From the NCBI RefSeq assembly GCF_017726655.1, contig NZ_CP072308.1:2678001-2742000 (forward strand): DNA of 64,000 nt. Direction: 5' to 3'. The DNA comes from Agrobacterium tumefaciens (GTDB taxonomy: Bacteria; Pseudomonadota; Alphaproteobacteria; Rhizobiales; Rhizobiaceae). Position numbers and translations under genes: made by a program. Below the pieces are notes generated by a model. It made no database searches. It was given only the letters and a program-made list of their open reading frames with translations, and was not told the DNA's origin. Positions 26,697 through 35,706 of the stretch are shown one piece after another; position 1 is the stretch's first letter, and each line of letters opens with the position of its first letter.

Positions 26697-27620
26697 ATGA
26701 TTTCCGAAAATTACTCCCGCAATCTGGTAGGCTACGGTCGCGAGACGCCTGATCCGAAATGGCCGGGCGGGGCGCGTATCGCCGTACAATTCGTCATCAA
26801 TTACGAGGAAGGCGGCGAAAGCTGCATCCTCGACAATGACAAGGCGTCGGAATCGCTGCTTTCGGAAATCGTCGGTGCCCAGCCGTGGCCCGGTCAGCGC
26901 AATCTGAACATGGAATCGATCTACGAATACGGCTCGCGCGCCGGTTTCTGGCGGCTGTGGCGCATGTTCACCAGCCTTGGCGTCACCACCACCGTGTATG
27001 GCGTGACCGCCGCCATGGCCCGCAACCCCGAAGCTGTGGCAGCGATGAAGGAAGCGGGCTGGGAAATCGCCAGCCACGGGTATCGCTGGCTGGAATATAA
27101 GGACTTTTCCGAGGAGGAAGAGCGCAAGCACATCCTCGAGGCCGTGCGTCTGCATACGCAGGTAACCGGCGAGCGTCCCTATGGCATGTATCAGGGCAAG
27201 CCTTCCGATAACACGCTGCGCCTCGTCATGGAGGAGGGCGGCTTTCTTTATTCATCGGATTCCTACGCGGATGATCTGCCCTATTGGGTGAAGGGGTTGA
27301 AGGACGAGCCATTCCTGATCATTCCCTATACGCTTGAAACCAATGACATGCGTTTTGCCACACCGCAGGGCTTCAATTCCGGTGACCAGTTTTACACCTA
27401 TCTCAAAGATGCTTTCGACGTGCTTTATCAGGAAGGCGTCGAGGGCGCGCCGAAGATGATGAGCGTCGGTCTGCATTGCCGTCTCGTCGGTCGCCCCGGG
27501 CGTGCGGCAGCGCTTCGCCGGTTCATCGACTACGTGCTTGACCACGAGAAGGTGTGGATACCGCAACGCATCGAAATTGCCCGGCACTGGCATGAACACC
27601 ACAAGCCGGAGGCGCTGTGA
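26697..27620 (+). CDS. puuE: Allantoinase PuuE (polysaccharide-deacetylase fold)
   Basis: 307 residues of the metal-independent allantoinase type. The start NYSRNLVGYGRETPDPKWPG, then AVQFVINYEEGGE, EIASHGYRW and SVGLHCRLVGRPGR match PuuE proteins. It opens the ring of allantoin to allantoate in the cytoplasm. It is the first of a tight rightward purine operon: its end overlaps the start of uraD. The ATG follows directly on the TGA of a six-codon leader frame. Confidence 0.93.
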   Translation: MISENYSRNLVGYGRETPDPKWPGGARIAVQFVINYEEGGESCILDNDKASESLLSEIVGAQPWPGQRNLNMESIYEYGSRAGFWRLWRMFTSLGVTTTVYGVTAAMARNPEAVAAMKEAGWEIASHGYRWLEYKDFSEEEERKHILEAVRLHTQVTGERPYGMYQGKPSDNTLRLVMEEGGFLYSSDSYADDLPYWVKGLKDEPFLIIPYTLETNDMRFATPQGFNSGDQFYTYLKDAFDVLYQEGVEGAPKMMSVGLHCRLVGRPGRAAALRRFIDYVLDHEKVWIPQRIEIARHWHEHHKPEAL

Positions 27621-28117
27621 TGATCACGCGTGAGGAATTTGTCGCCCGCTTCGGCGGTGTGTTCGAGCATTCGCCCTTCATCGCCGAACGGGCTTATGAT
27701 GCGGGCGGGGCCGGCCTTGAGCTGACGGCAAAGGCGGTCCACGCTGCGCTTCGTGCGCAATTTCGCGCTGCGACGGACGGGGAAAAGCTCGGCGTACTGC
27801 GGGCGCATCCCGATCTGGCCGGCAAGCTGGCGATCGCCGGCGAACTGACTGCCGACAGCCGGAACGAACAGGCCGGCGCAGGGCTGGATCGACTGACGCC
27901 GGAGGAGCATGCCCGCTTCACTGCCTTGAACGGGGCCTATACCGATAAATTCGGTTTTCCCTTCATCATTGCGGTGAAAGGGCTCAACAGGCACGATATT
28001 CTTTCCGCGTTCGAAGCCCGCATCGGTAATGATGCGGCTGAAGAGTTTGAAACGGCGACGGCGCAGGTGGAAAAGATTGCCTGGCTGCGTCTTTCCGCCA
28101 TGCTGCCGGAAGGCTGA
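27617..28117 (+). CDS. uraD: OHCU decarboxylase
   Basis: 165-166 residues. The family motifs FEHSPFIAERAYDAG, LRAHPDLAGKLA and NGAYTDKFGFPFIIAVKGLN with the catalytic-region His of AHPDL are present. It decarboxylates 2-oxo-4-hydroxy-4-carboxy-5-ureidoimidazoline to S-allantoin, the step before PuuE. Two starts fit: a GTG at 27617 (4-base overlap with puuE) and an ATG at 27620 sharing the last base of the puuE stop. Either way translation is coupled to puuE. Confidence 0.92.
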   Translation: MMITREEFVARFGGVFEHSPFIAERAYDAGGAGLELTAKAVHAALRAQFRAATDGEKLGVLRAHPDLAGKLAIAGELTADSRNEQAGAGLDRLTPEEHARFTALNGAYTDKFGFPFIIAVKGLNRHDILSAFEARIGNDAAEEFETATAQVEKIAWLRLSAMLPEG

Positions 28118-28170
28118 ATTGGCGAGTTCGAACGGTTCTGGTAGGATCGTGCTGGCTGGAGATTGACATC

Positions 28171-28461
28171 ATGAGGCCTTCCGAGGCGCTGGAAAAGAAC
28201 AGGCAGGCGATCCGCGACGCGACGAAGCGCTTCAATGCGGCGAACCCGCGCGTGTTCGGCTCGGTCGCCCGCGGCGAAGACCGGCCGGACAGCGATCTCG
28301 ATATTCTGGTGGATGCGCTGCCGGGGACCACGCTGTTTGATCTCGGCGGGTTGCTGGAGGAGTTGTCGGCGCTCCTTGGCGTCGAGGTCGATGTTGTCAC
28401 CTCCGGTGGCTTGCGCCCTGACATCCGCGCCCGCGTTTTGCAGGAAGCCAAAGCGGTATGA
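28171..28461 (+). CDS. mntA: MntA-type minimal nucleotidyltransferase antitoxin
   Basis: 96 residues. The nucleotidyltransferase motif GS-X10-DXD is complete: Gly30-Ser31 in VFGSVARGED, then Asp42 and Asp44 in SDLDILVD. Small MNT proteins of this size pair with HEPN toxins and neutralise them by AMP transfer (type VII toxin-antitoxin). The stop overlaps the start of the HepT gene by four bases. The pair sits inside the purine operon, 53 bases after uraD. Confidence 0.88.
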   Translation: MRPSEALEKNRQAIRDATKRFNAANPRVFGSVARGEDRPDSDLDILVDALPGTTLFDLGGLLEELSALLGVEVDVVTSGGLRPDIRARVLQEAKAV

Positions 28462-28820
28462 GCACGGACCGGCTACTGCTCTACCTCAAAGAAATTGACG
28501 TTGCTGCCTCGCGTATTGGAGATTTCATCCGGGATATGAATGAGGACGATTTTTCACGCGACACGCGCACACAGATGGCGGTGATGATGGGTCTTGCCCT
28601 CATAGGCGAGGCCGTCGCGAAAATCGACAGGCACTATCCGGCGTTTTTGCAGCAGCACCCTGACATCCCTTGGATGAAGATGAAGGGTATGCGCAATCTG
28701 ATCGTGCATGATTACTTCCGGGCGGAGCTTTCGGTCGTCTGGAAAACGATAAAGCAGAGTATTCCAGACTTGCAGACGCGATTGTCCCTCCTTCGAAACT
28801 GGCATGCCCAAGGTGAATGA
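28458..28820 (+). CDS. hepT: HepT-like HEPN ribonuclease toxin (DUF86)
   Basis: 120 residues, all helical. The HEPN active-site motif RX4HXY is present as RNLIVHDYF (Arg79, His84, Tyr86), and MMGLALIGEAVAKI matches the DUF86 family. HepT toxins cleave RNA, including tRNA, until AMPylated on the motif tyrosine by MntA. The downstream allA starts three bases after the stop, so the pair is very likely transcribed with the purine genes. Confidence 0.87.
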   Translation: MSTDRLLLYLKEIDVAASRIGDFIRDMNEDDFSRDTRTQMAVMMGLALIGEAVAKIDRHYPAFLQQHPDIPWMKMKGMRNLIVHDYFRAELSVVWKTIKQSIPDLQTRLSLLRNWHAQGE

Positions 28821-28823
28821 CAT

Positions 28824-29324
28824 TTGACCGATTTTCTTGAGATAAGGCCTCTGACCAAAGAGGCGTTTGCGCCTTTCGGTGATGTCATCGAAACAACACT
28901 TTCCTCCATGCGGTATATCAATGGCGGCCAGACAGAGCGGCATCATGCGCTTGCAGCGCCGGAGGCTGCGGGTGAGGGTGCGCGCATCATTCTCAACATC
29001 TTCCGCGGTCAACCCCGCGTTTTTCCGCACAAGATCGACATGATGGAGCGGCATCCGCTCGGCAGCCAGAGTTTTTCGCCGCTCTCGGGTAAGCCTTTCC
29101 TTGTGGTTGTAGCGGACGATGACGGCGGCAAGCCCGCCCGGCCGCAGGTGTTTCTGGCGCGTGGCGATCAGGGCGTGAATTACCGCCGTAATGTCTGGCA
29201 TTATCCGCTGATGCCGTTGTTGGCGGTTTCGGATTTCCTGGTTGCCGATCGCGAGGGGCCGGGTAACAATCTCGAAGAGTATTTTTTTGACGAGCCCTAT
29301 GTGATCGCGGAGCCCAGCCTATGA
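28824..29324 (+). CDS. allA: Ureidoglycolate lyase
   Basis: 166 residues of the AllA family, with [14 protein letters not shown] at the start, [17 protein letters not shown] carrying the metal-region His, and [17 protein letters not shown] near the end. It splits ureidoglycolate to glyoxylate and urea. The start is a TTG at 28824 with AAGGTGA ten bases upstream, just beyond the hepT stop. The end overlaps uraH by four bases. The enzyme that supplies ureidoglycolate, allantoicase, is not in this window. Confidence 0.92.
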   Translation: MTDFLEIRPLTKEAFAPFGDVIETTLSSMRYINGGQTERHHALAAPEAAGEGARIILNIFRGQPRVFPHKIDMMERHPLGSQSFSPLSGKPFLVVVADDDGGKPARPQVFLARGDQGVNYRRNVWHYPLMPLLAVSDFLVADREGPGNNLEEYFFDEPYVIAEPSL

Positions 29325-29677
29325 CCGGTTTGACAACCCACGTCCTCGATGCCGCCCATGGAACACCGGCGCAAGGCCTGACGATCGAGCTTTACCGGCT
29401 TTCCGGTGATCGCCGCGAGAAGTTGAAGACGGTGACGACCAACAATGACGGCCGTGTCGATGGCGGGCCGCTGCTCGTTGGCGACAGTTTCAAGGCAGGC
29501 GAATACGAGTTGGTGTTCCATGCTGGCGATTATCTGCGTGGCAAGGGCGTCGCGCTGGCAGAGCCGGCCTTTCTCGACATCATCCCCATTCGTTTCGGTA
29601 TTGCTGATGAAAGTGGCCACTACCACGTGCCGCTGTTGCTTTCGCCCTATAGCTACTCCACCTATCGAGGAAGCTGA
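29321..29677 (+). CDS. uraH: 5-hydroxyisourate hydrolase (transthyretin-like)
   Basis: 118 residues. The start [17 protein letters not shown] contains the conserved His, a central HIUase-type Arg/His region follows (FFxVPLLL-like [19 protein letters not shown]), and the protein ends in the diagnostic YRGS. It hydrolyses 5-hydroxyisourate, the product of urate oxidation, to OHCU for UraD. It overlaps allA by four bases and a metallophosphoesterase gene follows six bases later. Confidence 0.94.
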   Translation: MTGLTTHVLDAAHGTPAQGLTIELYRLSGDRREKLKTVTTNNDGRVDGGPLLVGDSFKAGEYELVFHAGDYLRGKGVALAEPAFLDIIPIRFGIADESGHYHVPLLLSPYSYSTYRGS

Positions 29678-29682
29678 CGCCG

Positions 29683-30426
29683 ATGATCTTTGCCGCCATT
29701 GCCGATGTTCACGGAAACTGCGCAGCACTGGAAGCCGTGCTGGAGGATATTGCGAAACAAGGCATAACAGACATCGTCAATCTCGGCGATTGCTTCAGCG
29801 GTCCGCTGGAGGCTGGATTTACCGGTGACGTGCTTGTCGGCAACTGGATACCCAGCATTCGCGGCAATCACGACCGGGAACTGATCGAGCGCGCGCCTGA
29901 AGAGATGGGCAGCTGGGAGCGGCCTGCCCATGCGCAGCTCACATCAGCCCATGTGGACTGGCTGCAAACCTTGCCCTTCAGCATGGTGTTCAGGGATGTT
30001 GCCTATTGCTGCCATGGTTCGCCGCTCGGCGACCTCGATTACTGGCTCGAAACGCTGTCGCCGGAAGGTGTGCTGAAACTGCGGCCACTTGCCGAAATAG
30101 AGGAGAGGGCGGCAGGTATCAGCCAGCCGCTCATGCTGTGCGGCCACACGCATATTCCCCGCGTGGTCCAGCTTTCCGATGGCCGGCTGATCGTCAATCC
30201 CGGCAGCGTCGGTTGCCCCGGCTGGAAAGATGACACGCCTTTCGATCACCACGTCGAAGCTGGCCATCCACTCGCAAGCTACGCGGTTCTGGAAGAAACG
30301 GCGCGGGGCTGGCAGGTTCATTTTCGCAATATCCGTTACGACAATCTCGCCATGTCGGAAATGGCGCGGGTCAACGGGATTCCCTATCTCGCCGATGCCC
30401 TGACGGGTGGGTGGCTCAAGCGCTGA
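29683..30426 (+). CDS. Metallophosphoesterase, YfcE/ApaH-like fold
   Basis: 247 residues with the calcineurin-like motifs AAIADVHGNCAAL (D-x-H), NLGDCFSGP (GD), IRGNHDREL (GNHD), LCGHTHIPRV (GH-x-H) and a final GSVGCPG. A cytosolic phosphodiesterase or phosphatase of unknown substrate. It follows uraH closely and is the last gene of the purine run, convergent with the carboxypeptidase gene one base later. A metabolic link to purines is possible through nucleotide hydrolysis but is not shown. Confidence 0.87.
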   Translation: MIFAAIADVHGNCAALEAVLEDIAKQGITDIVNLGDCFSGPLEAGFTGDVLVGNWIPSIRGNHDRELIERAPEEMGSWERPAHAQLTSAHVDWLQTLPFSMVFRDVAYCCHGSPLGDLDYWLETLSPEGVLKLRPLAEIEERAAGISQPLMLCGHTHIPRVVQLSDGRLIVNPGSVGCPGWKDDTPFDHHVEAGHPLASYAVLEETARGWQVHFRNIRYDNLAMSEMARVNGIPYLADALTGGWLKR

Positions 30427-30427
30427 A

Positions 30428-31723
30428 TCACCCCTCGCTGGTCATCACCACGCAGGCATAGGACTGAGCCTTCAGTTGCTTGCAGGCGGAAACTGCCGAG
30501 GACTGGTCTTCGAAGCCGGTGAAGCGGGCGCGGTAGAGCGTTGCCGACCCGCTTTGTACGGCTTCGGTGTAGGGTGCGATGCCGGAATAGTTGCCGATAT
30601 TGGAACGGGCATTGGCGAGCAGCGAGCGCGCGGCGGCTTCGCTATCGGTGGCGGCGATCTGCACTTCCCAGCGGCTGCGCTGACCGGCAGACGCCACAGA
30701 GGGAGCCGGCCGCGGAATGGCTGAGACCTGCATCATGTCAGCCACCTGTTCGTTTGCGGTGGCAATCTGCATGGCGACAGGGTCAGCGCGGCGCTCGGCG
30801 AACATCGGCAGAGGCACGGCAGCGGGCGGCACGGCAGCGGCCACATCGAAGGCGCGGCTGGCGCTGGCGCTGGCGACGAGTTGTTCGGTGTTGCGGCCTC
30901 TCGACGCCTGCGGCACGGCCTTGTCGAGAAGGGCCGCCATCTGGGCGTCGCGGCTGCGCGCAGTCTTGCCGCCCAGCACGACGCCAACGACGCGGCGGCC
31001 ATTGTGGTTGACAGCGCTGACAAGGTTGAAGCCGGAGGCGTTGGTATAGCCGGTCTTGATGCCGTCCATTCCCTGATAACGATACATCAGGTTGTTGTGG
31101 CCGCGGATGCGCTTTCCACGAAAATTGAAGGATTGCGTGGCGAAGAGGCTGTATTCTTTGGGGAAATCCCGTTGCAACGCAAGACCGAGCTTTGCCATGT
31201 CACGTGCGGTTGTCACCTGCGACTTGTTGGGCAGGCCGGACGCGTTGCGGAAGACCGTTTTGGTCATGCCGAGTTGGCGGGCCTTGCGGGTCATCATCTC
31301 CGCAAAGCGCGCCTCGGAGCCGCCGAGATGGTCGCCCATACCTTCGGCCATGTCATTGGCGGATTTGACGATCATGCCATAGACCGCTTCGCGGACGGTA
31401 AAGGTCTGGCCCTGGCGCACATAGAGCTTCGAAGGAATGACCGATGCACCGTTCTTGGACATGGTTATCTTCTGGTCCCAGCGGAGTTTGCCGGCATGCA
31501 GCGCTTCGAAGGTGAGGTAGAGCGTCATCATCTTGGTGAGCGAGGCGGGATGGTTGAGCACGTCGGCATTGCGGGCGGCGAGAACCTTGCCGGTGTTCGC
31601 ATCCATGATGAAATGGGCATAACCCGCCTGCGCAGGCGACGCCTGCAATGAGAGGATCGCGCAAAAGAAGGTGAGTGCGAAAACCCAGGCACCCGCCATT
31701 CCCCGTTTGATCATTCCCGACAT
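30428..31723 (-). CDS. D-alanyl-D-alanine carboxypeptidase with SPOR domain
   Basis: 431 residues. A signal peptide (MSGMIKRG start, core FALTFFCAILSL, cleavage near SPAQA) precedes a peptidase S11 domain with SLTK (catalytic Ser), SAND and IKTGYTNASG. The C-terminal 80 residues (RWEVQIAATDSEAAARSLL) form a SPOR domain that binds denuded septal glycan. The protein trims pentapeptides in the periplasm, probably at division sites. The ATG at 31723 is preferred over an upstream one at 31774 because GGGGCGG lies just before it. Confidence 0.9.
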   Translation of the reverse strand: MSGMIKRGMAGAWVFALTFFCAILSLQASPAQAGYAHFIMDANTGKVLAARNADVLNHPASLTKMMTLYLTFEALHAGKLRWDQKITMSKNGASVIPSKLYVRQGQTFTVREAVYGMIVKSANDMAEGMGDHLGGSEARFAEMMTRKARQLGMTKTVFRNASGLPNKSQVTTARDMAKLGLALQRDFPKEYSLFATQSFNFRGKRIRGHNNLMYRYQGMDGIKTGYTNASGFNLVSAVNHNGRRVVGVVLGGKTARSRDAQMAALLDKAVPQASRGRNTEQLVASASASRAFDVAAAVPPAAVPLPMFAERRADPVAMQIATANEQVADMMQVSAIPRPAPSVASAGQRSRWEVQIAATDSEAAARSLLANARSNIGNYSGIAPYTEAVQSGSATLYRARFTGFEDQSSAVSACKQLKAQSYACVVMTSEG

Positions 31724-31889
31724 AATCCGCCCCTTTTCATCCGATCGCCGCGACTGGCGAATATTTACTGACACTTTCCGGCAACAAAACCGCTAAAACT
31801 TTAGAGATCGCTTTCATGCTTAATTAAGTATGAATTTCAACCCGACAGACGGCCCTACAATTTCCTTGTAAAGAAACCAACCATCCGGT

Positions 31890-32474
31890 ATGTTTCCTTT
31901 CATGACAAATGCACATGAACGCAAGAAGCAACCCGAACTCGTACGCCGCAATCTTCTTGATTGTGCGGCCAGACTTGCTGCTGAACAGGGCGTTGCGGCG
32001 CTCTCGGTGCAGGCGGTGGCAGATGCGGCAGGGGTGACGAAAGGCGGGCTGTTCCATCATTTCCCTTCCAAGCAGGCGCTGCTGGAAGCGGTCATGGCCG
32101 ACCTCCTGGCGGCCCTGGACCTGGAAATCGACGAGCTCATCTCACAGGATTGTGAAGCTTTCGGGCGGTTCACGAGGGCCTATGTGAATGCGGTTTTCTC
32201 GGATCGGGGCAGGGATTCGGGCAGGCAGTGGGCAGCGATCTCGGTTTCCATGGTGGGCGAACCATCGCTTCGGCGCATGTGGAACAGCTGGATCGAGGGG
32301 CGGCTTGCCCGTCATAAGGAAACGGATGATGGGGTGGTACTGGAGCTGGTGCGGCTTGCCGCTGACGGCATCTGGTTCGCCGATCTTCTGGCCGACGACG
32401 GCAGGGCAGGTGGCGACAGGGCGGCTCTCAAAGCGCGGATGATCGCGCAGACAAAGAAGGATGCAGGGCGATGA
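31890..32474 (+). CDS. TetR family transcriptional regulator
   Basis: 194 residues. The N-terminal helix-turn-helix (LSVQAVADAAGVTKGGLFHHFPSKQALL) is textbook TetR; the C-terminal part resembles the TetR_C domain found with multidrug exporters. Its stop overlaps the start of an SMR exporter gene by four bases, so it most likely represses the pair in response to a drug or cationic compound. A second ATG at 31902 is a possible start. Confidence 0.88.
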   Translation: MFPFMTNAHERKKQPELVRRNLLDCAARLAAEQGVAALSVQAVADAAGVTKGGLFHHFPSKQALLEAVMADLLAALDLEIDELISQDCEAFGRFTRAYVNAVFSDRGRDSGRQWAAISVSMVGEPSLRRMWNSWIEGRLARHKETDDGVVLELVRLAADGIWFADLLADDGRAGGDRAALKARMIAQTKKDAGR

Positions 32475-32815
32475 ATGCAGCTGTCTTGACCTATGGAGCG
32501 CTTGTGGCCGCCATCATCTGCGAAGTCATCGCGACCTCCTTTCTGCAGCAATCGCAGCAATTCACGCGGCTTTTGCCAACCGTGTTGATGGCGCTGTTTT
32601 ATGGCGCGGCCTTTTATCTGCTGTCATTTACCCTGCGGGCGCTGCCGGTGGGGGTGGCCTACGCCATCTGGAGCGGGCTCGGCATCGTTCTGATTTCGGG
32701 CATCGGCTATGTCGTCTTCCGCCAGACACTGGATTTCGCCGCCGTCGTGGGCCTTGGTTTCATCATCACCGGGGTGGTGATCGTGAATGTGTTTTCGAAG
32801 ACGGTGGGCCATTGA
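32471..32815 (+). CDS. SMR family multidrug efflux protein (EmrE/QacH type)
   Basis: 114 residues with four membrane helices. The essential membrane-embedded glutamate is in AAIICEVIATSFLQQS, and VAYAIWSGLGIVLISGIG is the signature of the third helix. Works as a proton-coupled antiporter, usually as a dimer, removing cationic or guanidinium compounds. The immediate upstream TetR gene is the probable regulator. A REP-like repeat follows. Confidence 0.9.
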   Translation: MNAAVLTYGALVAAIICEVIATSFLQQSQQFTRLLPTVLMALFYGAAFYLLSFTLRALPVGVAYAIWSGLGIVLISGIGYVVFRQTLDFAAVVGLGFIITGVVIVNVFSKTVGH

Positions 32816-32849
32816 GGCTGGGTGGTCTAGCGCGAAGGCTAAACCGACC

Positions 32850-32915
32850 GCGAGAGACTCTTTCGCGGCGCAGACGCGCCGCGGCTGGATGCCGGATCTA
32901 GTCCGGCATGACGGT
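32850..32915. repeat. Palindromic intergenic repeat (REP-like), copy B
   Basis: GGCGCAGACGCGCCG followed by GCTGGATGCCGG and the arm CCGGCATGACGG; the same elements occur at 8400-8510 and 51230-51335. It lies between convergent genes (SMR exporter and lactate dehydrogenase). Confidence 0.65.
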
Positions 32916-32967
32916 AGAGAGGTCTGCGAGCTGTGGTTGCGATGCCGGAAGTTCTGCCTTCTGACCA

Positions 32968-34101
32968 TCACGCCAGAATGCTGCGATCCACATCGGTGAT
33001 CAGCCGCTTGCCGCAAAGCGCCATGCTGACATCCATCTCCTTGCGAATGATCTCCAGCGCCGTGGTCACGCCCCGCTTGCCATCCGCACCGAGGCCATAG
33101 AGGAAGGGTCTGCCGATATAGGTCCCCTTGGCCCCCAGCGCCACGGCCTTCAGCACATCCTGACCGGAGCGGATGCCGCCATCCATGTGTACCTCGACCC
33201 TGTCGCCGACAGCATCGACGATCTTCGGCAGCATGGCGATCGAGGAATGCGCGCCATCGAGCTGGCGGCCGCCATGGTTGGAGACGATGATGGCGTCGGC
33301 GCCGGTATCAAGCGAGGCGCGGGCGTCCTCCTCGTCAAGGATGCCCTTGAGGATAAGTTTACCGCCCCAGCGTTCCTTGATCCATTCCACGTCTTTCCAG
33401 GATAAACGCGGATCGAACTGTTCCGCCGTCCAGGAGGAGAGCGACGAGAGGTCTGAGACATTCTTGGCGTGCCCGACGATGTTACCGAAGCTGCGGCGCT
33501 TGGTCCGCGTCATGTCCAGGCACCATTTCGGCCGGGTGGCCATCTGCCAGATGTGTTTCGGGGTGAATTTTGGCGGCGCGGAAAGGCCGTTGCGCAGATC
33601 CTTGTGGCGCTGGCCGAGGATTTGCAGGTCGAGCGTCAGTACCAGCGCCGAGCAGCCGGCGGCCTTGGCGCGGTCGATCAGATTGTTGACGAAATCGCGG
33701 TCCTTCATCACGTAAAGCTGGAACCAGAAGGGTTTCGAGGTAACGGAAGCGACATCCTCGATGGAGCAGATGCTCATGGTGGAGAGCGTGAAAGGTACGC
33801 CGAATTCTTCTGCTGCCTTGGCAGCCAGCATTTCGCCATCGGCATGCTGCATGCCGGTCAGGCCAGTGGGAGAGAGTGCGACCGGCATAGACACCTTCTC
33901 GCCGACCATTTCGGTCGCCAGCGACCGGTCGGTCATATCCACCAGCACGCGCTGGCGCAGCTTTATCTTGGCAAAATCATCTTCGTTGGCGCGATAGGTG
34001 CTTTCGGTCCAGGCGCCGCTATCGGCATAGTCGAAAAACATCTTTGGCACACGGCGCTGCGCCTGTTGCTTCAGGTCCGCTATGGTCAGAATTTTGCCCA
34101 T
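32968..34101 (-). CDS. lldD: FMN-dependent L-lactate dehydrogenase
   Basis: 377 residues of the alpha-hydroxy-acid dehydrogenase family. FDYADSGAWTESTYRAN, PFWFQLYVMKDR, and IIVSNHGGRQLDGAHSS with the catalytic His/Arg pair are present, followed by the phosphate-binding GGIRSGQDVLKAVALGA. It oxidises L-lactate to pyruvate at the inner membrane with quinone as acceptor; glycolate or other hydroxy acids are possible alternatives. I chose the ATG at 34101 because GAAGG lies about nine bases before it; an in-frame ATG is at 34116. Confidence 0.88.
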   Translation of the reverse strand: MGKILTIADLKQQAQRRVPKMFFDYADSGAWTESTYRANEDDFAKIKLRQRVLVDMTDRSLATEMVGEKVSMPVALSPTGLTGMQHADGEMLAAKAAEEFGVPFTLSTMSICSIEDVASVTSKPFWFQLYVMKDRDFVNNLIDRAKAAGCSALVLTLDLQILGQRHKDLRNGLSAPPKFTPKHIWQMATRPKWCLDMTRTKRRSFGNIVGHAKNVSDLSSLSSWTAEQFDPRLSWKDVEWIKERWGGKLILKGILDEEDARASLDTGADAIIVSNHGGRQLDGAHSSIAMLPKIVDAVGDRVEVHMDGGIRSGQDVLKAVALGAKGTYIGRPFLYGLGADGKRGVTTALEIIRKEMDVSMALCGKRLITDVDRSILA

Positions 34102-34286
34102 GTGTAAAGCCTTCACATTTAAATGATGGCTTCACATAGCATGACCAGGCGCTCCGCGCGACCATAAAGATGGATAGGCAATTGCTTTTTTGATTATTGG
34201 AAATATAGTGATTTTTGTCGGGTTTATACATAGAATATTCTGATAAATACTTTTTGATGTTTTTATTTTTTGTGGATTGTAACATT

Positions 34287-34868
34287 ATGAAATTTATACT
34301 GACGGTTCTGCCATTCGTATCGTCTTTATTGATACCTGGTCTCTCCGTCGCATGCCCCTCGGCTACGCAGCTCAGCGATGGATTTGTCCTACGTCGCGAG
34401 GCGGTAATAAGTGAGGTCAAGTCGGCAGGGCGGATCGCCCGGGTTGACCACGATTTCAACGGTGCCGGGTCGCAAAAGCAGTTTCTATATAGGGGATTAA
34501 TCGCTCTCGCCGGCTTGGGAGATGAAGGAAACTACGGCTACTATTTTACGTCCGACCTTGAGGCGTTTTGGCCGATGAAGGTCGGTGCACGCCGGTCTTT
34601 CGAGTTTCTGCCTCTTGACGCAGGCGAGGCCAGCGACAGGTGGTCGCTTGAGATGACTGTGACGAAGCAGCGCGCCTTCCCGGTGAGATTTTGCAACTAT
34701 CTCGTTTACTACGTTTTGGTGGAGGTGCGGAAGAATGGCGAGAGTGATGAAAAATGGACCGCTGTCTACTCGCCTGATTTGCAGGTTACGCTTGCCAAGA
34801 TTTACGATGAGGGTACCGAAGACGAGACAATCGTGGCTTACGACGTGATCGAACCACTGCGCAAGTGA
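34287..34868 (+). CDS. Exported protein of unknown function
   Basis: 193 residues from the ATG at 34287. A signal peptide (MKFILTVLPFVSSLLIPGLS, cleavage before or near ACPSA) indicates export. The mature part contains two further Cys positions and alternating short strands (FEFLPLD, WSLEMTVTK, LVYYVLVEVRKNG), suggesting a beta-rich domain. I do not recognise a family. The 140 bases upstream are strikingly AT-rich compared with the rest of the window. Confidence 0.65.
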   Translation: MKFILTVLPFVSSLLIPGLSVACPSATQLSDGFVLRREAVISEVKSAGRIARVDHDFNGAGSQKQFLYRGLIALAGLGDEGNYGYYFTSDLEAFWPMKVGARRSFEFLPLDAGEASDRWSLEMTVTKQRAFPVRFCNYLVYYVLVEVRKNGESDEKWTAVYSPDLQVTLAKIYDEGTEDETIVAYDVIEPLRK

Positions 34869-34880
34869 GGGTGAGCGACG

Positions 34881-35630
34881 TCAGTAGAACGCCCTGAGGA
34901 ATAGTTCTGCGCCCAGCAGAAGCAGGCAGATAAGAAACCAGCGCCGAAACGTCGCCGGGCTGACGATATGGCGGATCTTTTGACCCAGCCACATGCCGAT
35001 CAGCGCAGGCAGGACGGCGAGGGCGGATAGTGACAGATGCTCGACATGAAAAGCATCCTGAGAAGCAAGGCCAGCGGCGAGGGCGATGGTCGAGACCGTA
35101 AAGGAAAGGCCGAGCGCCTGCACCAGATCGTCTCGGCTGAACCCCAGCGACTGGATGTAGGGCACGGCAGGTACGACGAAAATTCCGGTGCCGCCGGTCA
35201 AAAGGCCCGTCACCAGCCCCATGATGGGGGAGAGTTTTGGTTCCAGCCTTGCAGGAAGCAAGACCGGTCGGGCAACCAGGCTGTAGGCTGCGTAAACCGC
35301 AAGGCACAGGCCGAGCGCCGAGCTCGTCCAGGCACCAGTATCCGATGTCATCAGCCGGATGCCGATGAGGGTGCCGAGGGTGATAGCAATCATCATCGGC
35401 CACAGCCTTTTCACAATGGTCCGAAAATCAGGCCCAGCCAGCAATTGCCAGACATTGGTGATGAAGGAGGGGAGGATGAGCAGGCCGGCGGCGATGACCG
35501 GGGGCATGAAGAGGCCGAACACGCCCATGGCGACCGTGGGCAGTCCCATGCCGGTCACACCCTTGACGATGCCGGCAACGATGAATGTCGCGAGGATCAT
35601 GAGCAGGGTGGTTGTGTCTAAGTTCGGCAC
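34881..35630 (-). CDS. TauE/SafE family sulfite/anion exporter
   Basis: 249 residues with about eight membrane helices. FIVAGIVKGVTGMGLPTVAMG and VTGLLTGGTGIFVVPAVPYIQSL are the two family repeats. These proteins export sulfite, sulfonates or related anions. The GTG at 35630 is favoured because TCTGGAGT lies just before it; an ATG eight codons upstream has no such site. Convergent with the exported protein gene, and a RIME repeat lies upstream. Confidence 0.85.
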   Translation of the reverse strand: MPNLDTTTLLMILATFIVAGIVKGVTGMGLPTVAMGVFGLFMPPVIAAGLLILPSFITNVWQLLAGPDFRTIVKRLWPMMIAITLGTLIGIRLMTSDTGAWTSSALGLCLAVYAAYSLVARPVLLPARLEPKLSPIMGLVTGLLTGGTGIFVVPAVPYIQSLGFSRDDLVQALGLSFTVSTIALAAGLASQDAFHVEHLSLSALAVLPALIGMWLGQKIRHIVSPATFRRWFLICLLLLGAELFLRAFY

Positions 35631-35706
35631 GGGGACTCCAGAGCGCTTTCGCATTCGGCCGAGATGGCGTCAGGCAATCATGTGGAGCGAGCGAGTGCGC
35701 CACGGT

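Noticed and set aside
34117..34290. AT-rich stretch as evidence of horizontal transfer
   Set aside because: It is short, flanks a gene with ordinary codon use, and no integrase, tRNA or repeat boundary is present.
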